7,958 nt of DNA from an uncultured Chloroflexota bacterium (GTDB lineage: Bacteria; Chloroflexota; Chloroflexia; Chloroflexales; Roseiflexaceae), in NCBI GenBank assembly GCA_903871975.1, contig CAIQIY010000703.1, positions 1 through 7,958 of the forward strand. Reading direction: 5' to 3'. Shown piece after piece: positions 1 to 6,106 of this stretch. A program made the position numbers and the translations under genes. Under the pieces are notes generated by a model. It saw nothing but the letters and a program-made list of their open reading frames with translations, searched no databases and was not told where the DNA came from. Numbering within the stretch: the stretch's first letter is position 1; each line of letters starts with the position of its first letter.

Positions 1-392
1 CCACCGCCGAGCTGGTAGTTGGTGCCTTCGAGGAAGTACATCCCCATCGTCGCCGCCGAGCCCAGAAACGCGAAGAAGAACAGCAGGTCCTTCTTGCGCT
101 GGGTGAAATCGGCGATCGCACCCAGGACCGGCAGGAAGAGCACCTGCAGCAGCACCGAGAGCGAGATCATGTAGGGAAAGAAGGCACCGGCATCGATCGG
201 CAGCCAGCCGCCGAACGGATAGACATGGCCGGTCGCATCGGCGGCGGCCTTCGTGATGCCGGTGAGGTATGGCCCAAGGAAGACGCTCACCACCGTCGTC
301 GAGAATGCCGAGTTCGCCCAATCGTACCAGTACCAGCCGATCTGTTCGCGACGGTCGTAGGATGTCGCAGCGACGCCCGCCTGAGTGCTCAT
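1..392 (-). CDS. MFS transporter, UMF1/Atg22-like family (N-terminal part, runs off left edge)
   Basis: Integral membrane transporter of the major facilitator superfamily; only the first 130 codons are in the window. The N-terminus contains WYWYDWANSAF at residues 20-30, the hallmark of the UMF1 family related to yeast vacuolar effluxer Atg22. A first hydrophobic segment follows (about 28-45), then a polar loop, a second segment (about 73-95) ending in GAIADFTQRKK, a variant of the MFS loop motif with Asp and basic residues, and a third segment (about 102-121). The start is ATG at 392, supported by a strong Shine-Dalgarno GGGAGGAGG at 397-405, 4 nt from the ATG. The substrate is not predictable; amino-acid or sugar efflux is sometimes suggested for the family. 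It lies 127 nt downstream of sfsA in the same direction, so it may be the last gene of the cluster or have its own promoter. Confidence 0.88.
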   Translation of the reverse strand, partial: MSTQAGVAATSYDRREQIGWYWYDWANSAFSTTVVSVFLGPYLTGITKAAADATGHVYPFGGWLPIDAGAFFPYMISLSVLLQVLFLPVLGAIADFTQRKKDLLFFFAFLGSAATMGMYFLEGTNYQLGG

Positions 393-396
393 CGTG

Positions 397-405
397 CCTC
401 CTCCC
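397..405 (-). promoter_or_regulatory. Strong ribosome binding site of the MFS transporter gene
   Basis: On the minus strand this reads GGGAGGAGG, 4 nt before the ATG at 392. It fixes the transporter start, which otherwise is only a truncated reading frame at the window edge. Confidence 0.75.
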
Positions 406-453
406 AACTATGCCGAAAGAATCGCGGTCGCGACCCGTACGCGGCGGCCGGAT

Positions 454-480
454 GGCACGCCGTCGGTCGGGGAGCGTGCC
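454..480 (-). repeat. Inverted repeat (7-bp stem) between sfsA and the MFS gene; possible hairpin
   Basis: GGCACGC at 454-460 pairs exactly with GCGTGCC at 474-480 around a 13-nt spacer, starting about 40 nt past the sfsA stop codon. No run of U follows on the minus strand, so it is not a classical intrinsic terminator. It could be a weak terminator, an mRNA-stabilising hairpin or chance in GC-rich DNA. The 127-nt gap (393-519) also holds a 12-nt direct repeat, ACGCGGCGGCCG, at 439-450 and 498-509. I see no gene in this gap. Confidence 0.35.
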
Positions 481-519
481 CACCACCGGGGCCGGCGACG
501 CGGCGGCCGATGGCGTCGT

Positions 520-1227
520 TCACCACACCACCGGAATGGGCGCGCCGAGGCGCAGCCCGTGTCGGTCCAACTCGCCGTCATACCCCAGGACCTCGACACC
601 GGCCTGTGCGGCGGCGTCGAGTGCCCGCGTGAACACCGGATCGATGGCCTGGTTGATCACGATGCGCGTCGCGCGCCCCTGGGCGACGAACAGCACGGCC
701 GTGCGCATGCCGCCACGGCGATGGTCGGCGAGGTGCTGCAGATGGCGCGCCCCCCGTGCCGTCGGCGCGTCCGGGAACCAGGCGGTGCCGGCGAGAATCA
801 GGGCCGCCGACTTGACCTCGAGCACGCAGGTGCCCGAGGCACCATCGAGCGCGACATCGAAGCGATCCGGGCCGAGGCGTGCCTCGGCGCGGACGCGTTC
901 GTAGCCAGTGAATGCCGGCAGGGCGTGGGCGCGGAGCGCCGCCACGACCAGGCGATTGGGCAGCAGGGTATCGATGCTGGTGCGCCGCTCGCCGACCAGC
1001 GCCACGGCCGCCTGGAAGCGCGTGGCGCGCTGTTCTCCCGGGCGCTCGACCAGCCACAGCTGCGCGCCGGGCACCAGCGTCTCGCGCAGGCGTCCGCGAT
1101 CGGCGACGTGCGCCGCGACAGTCGCGCCATCCAGGTCGGCGGTGACGACGAACCGATTGGGGCGTGCGAGGAACCGAGCTTCGTGGACGGTGCCCCCGCC
1201 GGCGAGCGGCACCTGCACCAGGCTCAT
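520..1227 (-). CDS. sfsA: SfsA, sugar fermentation stimulation protein homologue
   Basis: A 235-residue protein, matching the family's usual length (about 234 in E. coli). SfsA was named for its effect on maltose metabolism in E. coli when overexpressed; it has an N-terminal OB-like and a C-terminal PD-(D/E)XK nuclease-like fold, and its true role is uncertain. Visible family signatures are FLARPNRFVV (19-28), HVADRGRLRETLVPG (40-54), LLPNRLV (88-94), RFDVAL (122-127), LEVKS (136-140), FPDAPTARGARHL (151-163) and the C-terminal VEVLGYDGEL (211-220). D124, E137 and K139 fit the nuclease-like triad. The start is ATG at 1227: GGAG at 1234-1237 lies 6 nt away and the ATG overlaps the stop of the upstream hydratase gene (ATGA), suggesting translational coupling. 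The same frame is open further upstream, but that part lacks family similarity and lies inside the hydratase gene. Confidence 0.95.
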   Translation of the reverse strand: MSLVQVPLAGGGTVHEARFLARPNRFVVTADLDGATVAAHVADRGRLRETLVPGAQLWLVERPGEQRATRFQAAVALVGERRTSIDTLLPNRLVVAALRAHALPAFTGYERVRAEARLGPDRFDVALDGASGTCVLEVKSAALILAGTAWFPDAPTARGARHLQHLADHRRGGMRTAVLFVAQGRATRIVINQAIDPVFTRALDAAAQAGVEVLGYDGELDRHGLRLGAPIPVVW

Positions 1228-2009
1228 CGGCCGCTCCACTGTGGCGTGCGGCGCTCGAGAAATGCCAGCGTGCCCTCGCGGCCATCGGCGCTGACGCAGC
1301 GTTCGCCGAAGGCCTGCGCTTCGAGCGCACATGCCGCCTGCAGCGACAGCGCGGCACCGTCGCGGACGAGCTGTTTGATGGCGACGAGTGACTGCGGCGC
1401 GCGGCCCGCCAGGCGTTGCGCCAGCGCCTGCGCCTGGGGCAGCAATTCGGCGCCCGGCACGACGCGCTCGACGATGCCGAGCCGCGCCGCCTCGGCGGCA
1501 TCGACCGGCTCGCCGGTGAGGCACAGCCAGCGCGTCGCTCCGGGCCCGATCAGGCGCAACAGCCGCTGACTGCCACCCCAGCCGGGCACCAGCCCCAGCT
1601 GAATCTCGGGCAGGCCGACGCGCGCGTGATCGGCCATCAGGCGCAGATCGCAGGCCAGCGCGACCTCGAGGCCGCCACCGAGCGCGACACCATTGAGCGC
1701 CGCGATGCTCACCAGCCGCGATTCCTCGATCCCGCGCAGCACCGCCTGTGCCGCCGCACACCACGCCGTCGCCGCAGCAGCGTCGGCCAGCTGCCGGATC
1801 TCGCCGATGTCGGCCCCGGCGATGAAGGCCCGCTCGCCCGCGCCGGTGAGCACCACCACGCGCACCGCCGCGTCGGCCTCGAGCTGCGACCACAGCGCGC
1901 CGAGTGCCGCGACGTGCGCCGCATCGAGCGCATTGCGTACCGCAGGCCGGTCGATCGTCAGCGTGGCCACCGCCCCGTCGAGGTCCAGCCGAATGCCGTG
2001 CGCGTCCAT
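1224..2009 (-). CDS. Enoyl-CoA hydratase/isomerase family protein (crotonase superfamily)
   Basis: A 261-residue cytoplasmic crotonase-fold protein of the usual length. It probably adds water to trans-2-enoyl-CoA in fatty-acid or amino-acid breakdown. The CoA-binding/oxyanion-hole segment AFIAGADIGE is at 61-70 and the second oxyanion segment ALNGVALGGGLEVALACD at 104-121. Both glutamates used by true hydratases are present: E115 (in GGGLE) and E135 (in LPEIQLG), followed by VPGWGGSQRL (141-150). This favours a hydratase over a member that has lost catalytic acids, though the exact acyl substrate cannot be read. I chose ATG at 2009 because AAAGGAG (2017-2023) sits 7 nt before it; a GTG at 2012 would be only 4 nt away. 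The ribosome site overlaps the stop codon of the lipid kinase gene 13 nt upstream, and the 3' end overlaps sfsA by 4 nt. No other beta-oxidation gene is nearby. Confidence 0.93.
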   Translation of the reverse strand: MDAHGIRLDLDGAVATLTIDRPAVRNALDAAHVAALGALWSQLEADAAVRVVVLTGAGERAFIAGADIGEIRQLADAAAATAWCAAAQAVLRGIEESRLVSIAALNGVALGGGLEVALACDLRLMADHARVGLPEIQLGLVPGWGGSQRLLRLIGPGATRWLCLTGEPVDAAEAARLGIVERVVPGAELLPQAQALAQRLAGRAPQSLVAIKQLVRDGAALSLQAACALEAQAFGERCVSADGREGTLAFLERRTPQWSGR

Positions 2010-2016
2010 CACCCCG

Positions 2017-2023
2017 CTCCTTT
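2017..2023 (-). promoter_or_regulatory. Ribosome binding site of the enoyl-CoA hydratase gene, overlapping the upstream stop codon
   Basis: Minus-strand AAAGGAG, 7 nt from the ATG at 2009. Its first A is the last base of the TGA that ends the lipid kinase gene. It favours the ATG over the adjacent upstream GTG and implies coupled translation. Confidence 0.7.
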
Positions 2024-2937
2024 CACGCCACGACCTCGAGCGCGCCGGGCAGCGTCACGACGCGCACCTCGCGGGCATCGGTGGAGAGCACCTCGCCATC
2101 GGCCTGCACGGGCATCGGCGCCTGGCAGCGGATCTCGATCGTGGCACCACGACCCATCGTCACCTCGCGCAGCCCGGTGTGGCTGCCCTCCATCAGCCGC
2201 GGAATGTAGCGAATGATCTGATCGAGCCGCAGATTGTCGACCAGGCACAGATCGAGCAGCCCGTCGTCGAATGCGGCGGTGGGCGTCATCCAGAAGCCGG
2301 CGCCCTGGCAGCGGCCATTGGCGACATTGGCGAACATCAGACGGCGGCGCAGCCGGTTGGCATCATAGATGACCTCCATCGGGTGCGCGCGGTAGGCCGC
2401 CAGCGCGCGGATGATCGCCGTCAGATACACCGCCAGGCCGCGCAGGCGCGTGATCTTGAGCGCCTCGGCGGCGACCTGGGCATCGAAGCCCATGCCGATG
2501 GCATTGATGAAGTAGCGGGGTGGCGCGTCGCCGACGGTGATCTGCCCCAGATCGATGCTGCGCGTCTCATCGGCGGCGAGCTGTGCGATCGCCGCGCCGA
2601 CATCGTTGGCGGGAATGCGCTCGAGCATCTTGACGAAATCGCTGCCGGTACCCAGTGGAATGATGCCGAGGCTGGCCCGCGGCAGGCCGGCCGCCTCGGC
2701 ACCCTTGATGCCGTTGACGACCTCGTTGAGCGTCCCATCGCCGCCCACGGCGACGATGCGCCGTGCGCCGCCCTCGATCGCCTGCCACGCGAGTTCGGTG
2801 GCACCGCCGCGCGCGTGCGTGGTGACCAGCTGCGCATCGATGCCGGCGGCGCGACAGCCCCGCTCGATCTCGCCGCGCCGTGCTCCGGCCGTGCCACGGC
2901 CGGCCCAGGGGTTGAGAATGATCACCGTATGGCTCAT
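2023..2937 (-). CDS. Diacylglycerol kinase-family lipid kinase (YegS/DgkB-like)
   Basis: A 304-residue ATP-dependent lipid kinase of the DAGK catalytic family, about the usual length of YegS, DgkB and BmrU proteins. It likely phosphorylates diacylglycerol or a related lipid at the membrane face, feeding phospholipid recycling. The N-terminus has the expected strand IILNPWAGRG (6-15). The nucleotide-binding GGDGTLNEVVNG is at 65-76 and PLGTGSDFVK at 94-103; many family members have Asn where this has Ser99. The C-terminal beta domain shows ANGRCQGAGFWMTP (206-219), DDGLLDL (224-230) and the family's QADGE (278-282). The start ATG at 2937 is preceded by GGGAGGAG (2941-2948). The frame is open upstream, but that stretch overlaps the preceding gene in another frame and has no family similarity. 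It sits 55 nt after the small hypothetical gene and 13 nt before the hydratase. The substrate is unproven; sphingolipid or glycerol-lipid activity is also possible. Confidence 0.93.
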   Translation of the reverse strand: MSHTVIILNPWAGRGTAGARRGEIERGCRAAGIDAQLVTTHARGGATELAWQAIEGGARRIVAVGGDGTLNEVVNGIKGAEAAGLPRASLGIIPLGTGSDFVKMLERIPANDVGAAIAQLAADETRSIDLGQITVGDAPPRYFINAIGMGFDAQVAAEALKITRLRGLAVYLTAIIRALAAYRAHPMEVIYDANRLRRRLMFANVANGRCQGAGFWMTPTAAFDDGLLDLCLVDNLRLDQIIRYIPRLMEGSHTGLREVTMGRGATIEIRCQAPMPVQADGEVLSTDAREVRVVTLPGALEVVA

Positions 2938-2992
2938 GCACTCCTCCCAATCGCATCGGATGTCGCGCCCCGGCGGCGCAGCCGGCAGCCGA

Positions 2993-3400
2993 TCATTGGC
3001 GCGCGACGAGCACCGCGAGCAGCGTGTGGCCATAGGCTTCGGCTGCGGTGTCGCCGCTGCCGCTGTGTCGCCCGGCACGGCAGCGGTACCCGGCGGCGGC
3101 GCGCTGCAGCTCCAGCGGCTCGTGCGGCAGCAGATAGCCCTCGATGACACCACGCAGCTGCGCCTCGTCGGGCAGCCAGACGACATCGCTGTGCAGCACG
3201 TGGTCGAGCGCCCACTCGCTGGCGCCGTGGAACGCGATCGCCAGCTCGCCGTGCAACAGCACCAGCGAGGCCGGCATCTCGGCGATGACGAATGGCACCG
3301 CGTCGCCCTCACGGCCGATGACGGCGAAGCGGTCGAACTCGGCCGGTGTCCACCGCAGGCCGGCGCGGCGCAGGGCTGTTGCCAATTCGATGCTGATCAT
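2993..3400 (-). CDS. Conserved hypothetical protein (family often labelled 'pilus assembly protein CpaE')
   Basis: A 135-residue soluble protein with no signal peptide, membrane segment or catalytic motif that I can identify. It resembles a small family I remember from Actinobacteria and Chloroflexota: an N-terminal MISIELATALRRAGLRWTP (1-19), a central DRFAVIG (23-29) and FVIAEM (37-42), the segment SEWALDHV (61-68), VVWLPDEAQLR (73-83), and a C-terminal EAYGHTLLAVL (121-131). Database copies are often called CpaE, but there is no Walker P-loop or receiver domain here, so that name should not be trusted. The ATG at 3400 overlaps the stop of the phosphoesterase gene (ATGA) and has GGGGGAG at 3404-3410. 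Tight coupling suggests co-expression with the phosphoesterase, perhaps a shared process. Function unknown. Confidence 0.85.
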   Translation of the reverse strand: MISIELATALRRAGLRWTPAEFDRFAVIGREGDAVPFVIAEMPASLVLLHGELAIAFHGASEWALDHVLHSDVVWLPDEAQLRGVIEGYLLPHEPLELQRAAAGYRCRAGRHSGSGDTAAEAYGHTLLAVLVARQ

Positions 3401-4266
3401 GAACTCCCCCGTGTGTGCTCGCTGCCGCTGCGGAACCGGTCGAGCGCCGCGGCGACGCTCAGCTCGCCGGCGACGACCCGCCGCTGGTACCGGGCGAGCC
3501 AGGTGCTGAGCCGCGGCTCGGCGCTGCAGAACTCGTCGTAGATCACCCAGGCGGCGGCACCGACGGCGAAGAACCCGCTCTGGGTGAACGCCCGGTCGGT
3601 GGCGGCACGGTCGTAGGCGACGCGCACGATCCGGGCCTGCCAGCCGCGCTGGCCCCACGCCAGCTGCGCATAGCTCGCGCGCAGGTCGCCGTCGAATGGC
3701 ATGCCGACCGAGCCGGCGTTGACCACCAGGGTGCGATCGATGGTGCGCACCAGCGGCACGTGCGTGTGGCCGACGGCCAGCACCGCCGGCGCCGGCGCGA
3801 TCTGTTCGCGGAGTTCGGCGTCGGGCGTGCCCGGCAGGATGTTGTCGCGGTCATGCCGCATCGAGGCATGGACGACGCGCACCTCGCCGCCATCGGGTGC
3901 GCCGAGGCTGATGCGGTCGGGCAGGGCGGCGAGCGGCGTCACATCGCCGAGCTGTCGGCATGTCCAGGCGATGCTGCGCCGAATCTCCTCCTCGAGCCCC
4001 TGGCGTGGCTGATGGGCTCCGGCGACGTCCAGCACGTATCCCTCGTGGTTGCCGCGCATCACCAGCCAGCCATCCCGACGCCGTTGCTGGATCAGCGCCA
4101 GGCATTCGGCCGACTGCGGCCCGCGATTGACGATGTCGCCCGCGACGACGACGGCATCGGGTGCCCAGCGGTCGATGTCGTCGGCGACGGCCTCGAGCGC
4201 TGCCAGATTGCCGTGAATGTCGGCCAGCACGGCGATGCGCGCGACTGGCGCGCCGCGCGGTGTCAT
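3397..4266 (-). CDS. Metallophosphoesterase, calcineurin-like superfamily
   Basis: A 289-residue cytoplasmic hydrolase with a complete two-metal phosphoesterase site: DIHGN at 16-20 (D16, H18), GDIVNRGP at 43-50 (D44), GNHE at 72-75 (N73, H74), VHAS at 132-135 (H133) and GHTHVP at 166-171 (H167, H169), then NAGSVGMP (183-190). This layout matches YfcE/diadenosine-tetraphosphatase-like phosphodiesterases. A C-terminal portion of about 80 residues (from about 208) extends past the core with YDRAATDRAF and ends in a charged helix-like stretch. It shows no second domain that I recognise. The substrate cannot be deduced; a cyclic nucleotide, a nucleoside polyphosphate or a protein phosphate are possible. 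The start ATG at 4266 forms an ATGA overlap with the galT stop and its Shine-Dalgarno is weak, so translation probably depends on ribosomes finishing galT. An in-frame ATG at 4290 lies within galT and is less likely. Confidence 0.92.
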   Translation of the reverse strand: MTPRGAPVARIAVLADIHGNLAALEAVADDIDRWAPDAVVVAGDIVNRGPQSAECLALIQQRRRDGWLVMRGNHEGYVLDVAGAHQPRQGLEEEIRRSIAWTCRQLGDVTPLAALPDRISLGAPDGGEVRVVHASMRHDRDNILPGTPDAELREQIAPAPAVLAVGHTHVPLVRTIDRTLVVNAGSVGMPFDGDLRASYAQLAWGQRGWQARIVRVAYDRAATDRAFTQSGFFAVGAAAWVIYDEFCSAEPRLSTWLARYQRRVVAGELSVAAALDRFRSGSEHTRGSS

Positions 4267-5303
4267 GCCGGCACCACGCTGCTGGCGCATTCGCGCAGCC
4301 GGGCGGCGGCGTGCTCGGCGGTGATGTCGCGCTGCGGCTCACCGAGCAGCTCGAAGCCGACGAGGAACTTGCGCACGGTGGCCGAGCGCAACAGCGGCGG
4401 GAAGAAGTGGGCATGGAGCTGCCACGCGGGATGCGCCGCACCATCGCATGGCTGCTGATGCAGCCCCATCGAGTAGGGGAATGGCGCCTCGAAGACGCGA
4501 TCGTAGGCGGCGGCGACGCGCCGGATGACCTCGGCCAGGTCATGGCGTTCGGCGGCGTCGAGTGCACTCAGCGTGCCCGCCACACGCCGGCCGATGATCA
4601 TCGTCTCGAACGGCCATACCGCCCAGAATGGCACCAACGCGACGAACGATGCGCCGGCCCAGACGATCCGCGCGCCGTCGGCTTCTTCGGCGGCAAGATA
4701 GTCGCCGAGCAGCGTTCGGCCGTGCGTCGCGTGATAGGCACGCTGCGCCTGGTCCTCGCGCGCGACGATCGTCGGCAGGTGCTCGGTCGCCCAGATCTGG
4801 CCGTGGGGATGCGGATTGCTGGCCCCCATCATGGCGCCACGATTCTCGAAGATCTGCACCGAGCCGATCGCCTCGCGCGCGCCGAGCTCGGCGGTCTGCG
4901 CGGCCCATAGGTCGACGACGGCGGCGATGCTGGCGGTGTCGAGCGCCGCGAGCGACAGATCGTGCCGCGGCGAGTAACAGATGACGCGACAGATGCCCCG
5001 CTCGGCGTGTGCGCGCATCAGCCCGGTGGCATCGAGCTGGTGTGCGGCCGGCGCGTCGGGCAGGAGTGCGGCGAAGTCGTTGTCGAAGACGAAGGTGCCG
5101 GTGTAGGCGGGGTTGCGCACGCCGCCGGCGCGCGCATTGCCCGGACACAGATAGCATGCCGGGTCGTAGGGGGGCGCCATGGCACCCGCGACTGCCTCGA
5201 CCTGGCCTTGCCAGGGGCGCTGGGTGCGATGCGGCGAGACCAGCACCCACTCGTCGAGCAGCGGATTGTAGCGCCGGTGCGGCAGATCGCGCAGGACGTC
5301 CAT
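4263..5303 (-). CDS. galT: Galactose-1-phosphate uridylyltransferase
   Basis: Leloir-pathway enzyme: UDP-glucose plus galactose-1-phosphate gives glucose-1-phosphate plus UDP-galactose, through a uridylylated histidine. At 346 residues it is very close to the E. coli enzyme (348). It begins with PHRRYNPLLDEWVLVSPHR (8-26). Zinc ligands fit C50 and C53 (CYLC), H114 (SPRHD) and H165. The active-site NPHPHGQ is at 163-169, with nucleophile H167. The second metal site fits E183 (ARED), H282, H297 and H299 (QLHAHFFPPLLRSATVRKF, 295-313). Everything needed for catalysis is intact. ATG at 5303 is preferred because GAGG (5309-5312) is 5 nt away; the ATG directly before it, at 5306, is only 2 nt from that site. 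It is the first gene of the leftward cluster, about 20 nt after a predicted transcription start. No galK, galE or galM is in the window. Confidence 0.96.
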   Translation of the reverse strand: MDVLRDLPHRRYNPLLDEWVLVSPHRTQRPWQGQVEAVAGAMAPPYDPACYLCPGNARAGGVRNPAYTGTFVFDNDFAALLPDAPAAHQLDATGLMRAHAERGICRVICYSPRHDLSLAALDTASIAAVVDLWAAQTAELGAREAIGSVQIFENRGAMMGASNPHPHGQIWATEHLPTIVAREDQAQRAYHATHGRTLLGDYLAAEEADGARIVWAGASFVALVPFWAVWPFETMIIGRRVAGTLSALDAAERHDLAEVIRRVAAAYDRVFEAPFPYSMGLHQQPCDGAAHPAWQLHAHFFPPLLRSATVRKFLVGFELLGEPQRDITAEHAAARLRECASSVVPA

Positions 5304-5332
5304 CATTGCCTCAGCGTGGTGATCACACACCC

Positions 5333-5338
5333 ATCCTA
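5333..5338 (-). promoter_or_regulatory. Candidate -10 element (TAGGAT) for the galT cluster
   Basis: On the minus strand the sequence GGTAGGATG contains TAGGAT, 27 nt or more from the galT ATGs, giving a leader of about 20 nt. No good -35 lies at 16-18 bp upstream (the best is GTGCCG at 18 bp), so an activator or an extended -10 may matter. The hexamer is part of an exact 9-bp inverted repeat shared with the opposing promoter. Confidence 0.45.
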
Positions 5339-5399
5339 CCACGAGATGCGCCGATGCGGCACGGCACGTCGGGCAGGAAGGCGGCACGACCGGGGCCCA

Positions 5400-5428
5400 T
5401 CGACAGAACGGCCTCCCTGGGGTAGGAT
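5400..5428 (+). promoter_or_regulatory. Candidate sigma-70-type promoter for the acetyltransferase/hydrolase pair
   Basis: TCGACA (5400-5405, five of six bases of TTGACA) is separated by exactly 17 bp from TAGGAT (5423-5428, four of six bases of TATAAT). Transcription would start near 5435, leaving a leader of about 40 nt before the ATG at 5477. This is the best promoter match that I saw in the window. Confidence 0.55.
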
Positions 5429-5476
5429 GCGGCATGGGCGCCACCGCGCGCCGCCCGCGTTCACGACGAGCCTGCA

Positions 5477-6079
5477 ATGTCTGACCTGCCCGACATCGAC
5501 ATCGCCATGTGGCACCCCGCGCTGGCGCTGGTGCCCGTCGTCGACGTGCCACCCGGCTACGCTGTCCGGGGCTTTCGCGCCGGCGACGAAGCCAGCTGGG
5601 TGCAGATTCAGGCACACGATCCGTTCTTCACGCCGACGCTGGCGACGTTCGCCGCCGACATGCCGGGCGACGCCGCCACGCTCGCGGCGCGCGTGCTGTT
5701 CCTGCTGGATCCGGCCGGCCACGAGATCGGAACCATCACGGCGTGGCATGCAACGTTTCGCGGCACCGCGATGGGCCAGGTGCACTGGGTTGCGCTCGTC
5801 CCGGCGGCGCAGGGGCGCGGCCTGGGGCATGCGCTGCTCAGCGCCGGCTGCGCGCGCCTGCGGCAACTCGGCGAGCACGAGGCCTTCCTCGCGACCAATA
5901 CTCGGCGCCTCGCCGCGCTGGGGCTGTACCTGCGGGCCGGCTTCGTCCCGCAGCTGCAGAGCACTGCCGAGCAGGCTGCCTGGCTGGCGTTGCTGCCGCG
6001 GCTGCGCCTGCCCGCCGCGATGGCCGCCCGCCTGGCCGGCCAGCTGGCCGGCTGGCCGGATGACGAACGCATGCGCTGA
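5477..6079 (+). CDS. GNAT family N-acetyltransferase
   Basis: A 200-residue cytoplasmic acetyl-CoA-dependent acyltransferase; the acceptor is unknown. The GNAT core occupies about residues 28-160. It opens with YAVRGFRAGDEASWVQI (28-44), has the strand GHEIGTITAW (81-90), then the pyrophosphate-binding motif A, VHWVALVPAAQGRGLG (102-117), with Q112-G113-R114-G115-L116-G117, and the terminal ALGLYLRAGFVP (147-158) typical of the family's last strand. An Ala/Leu-rich tail (about 165-195) follows, with no recognisable domain. The ATG at 5477 has only a poor Shine-Dalgarno (GACGAG nearby); an internal ATG at codon 11 has none better. It is followed after 27 nt by an alpha/beta hydrolase gene, with which it probably forms a two-gene operon driven by the promoter at 5400-5428. 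Confidence 0.9.
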   Translation: MSDLPDIDIAMWHPALALVPVVDVPPGYAVRGFRAGDEASWVQIQAHDPFFTPTLATFAADMPGDAATLAARVLFLLDPAGHEIGTITAWHATFRGTAMGQVHWVALVPAAQGRGLGHALLSAGCARLRQLGEHEAFLATNTRRLAALGLYLRAGFVPQLQSTAEQAAWLALLPRLRLPAAMAARLAGQLAGWPDDERMR

Positions 6080-6094
6080 GCCGGCGCGCTGAAC

Positions 6095-6100
6095 GGAGGG
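6095..6100 (+). promoter_or_regulatory. Ribosome binding site of the alpha/beta hydrolase gene
   Basis: GGAGGG, 6 nt before the ATG at 6107, in the 27-nt gap after the acetyltransferase stop. It supports the ATG at 6107 over an in-frame ATG three codons later. Confidence 0.7.
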
Positions 6101-6106
6101 CCCCCG

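Larger units (their letters stand above)
5332..5429. repeat. 9-bp perfect inverted repeat in the divergent intergenic region
   Basis: CATCCTACC at 5332-5340 is the exact reverse complement of GGTAGGATG at 5421-5429, with 80 bp between them. Each arm contains a TAGGAT hexamer facing its own gene. They are best explained as the two -10 elements of back-to-back promoters. Binding sites of a shared regulator are an alternative. The rest of 5307-5476 has no gene. Confidence 0.6.

Noticed and set aside
412..418. Minus-strand CATAGT as a -10 for the MFS gene
   Set aside because: It lies so close to the ribosome binding site that the transcript would start within or after it, and no -35 is at the right distance.
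454..480. Classical Rho-independent terminator after sfsA
   Set aside because: A stem is present but no U-run follows it, and the 13-nt loop is long. It is kept only as an inverted repeat.
385..1569. 394-codon open frame on the plus strand
   Set aside because: It is antisense to sfsA and the hydratase gene and its product shows no domain. It is a shadow of the GC-rich codon pattern.
1228..1893. N-terminal extension of SfsA by 222 codons in the same frame
   Set aside because: The added stretch is Arg/Gly-rich, lies within the hydratase gene in another frame and has no similarity to SfsA. The ATG at 1227 gives the family length and has a ribosome site.
1693..3147. 484-codon open frame on the plus strand
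   Set aside because: It lies antisense to the lipid kinase and hydratase genes, whose proteins carry clear motifs. Its translation is Ala/Arg/Ser-rich with no recognisable domain. Long antisense frames are expected at this GC content.
2938..3312. 125-codon upstream extension of the lipid kinase
   Set aside because: It overlaps the small hypothetical gene in another frame. The ATG at 2937 has a strong Shine-Dalgarno and directly starts the family's first strand.
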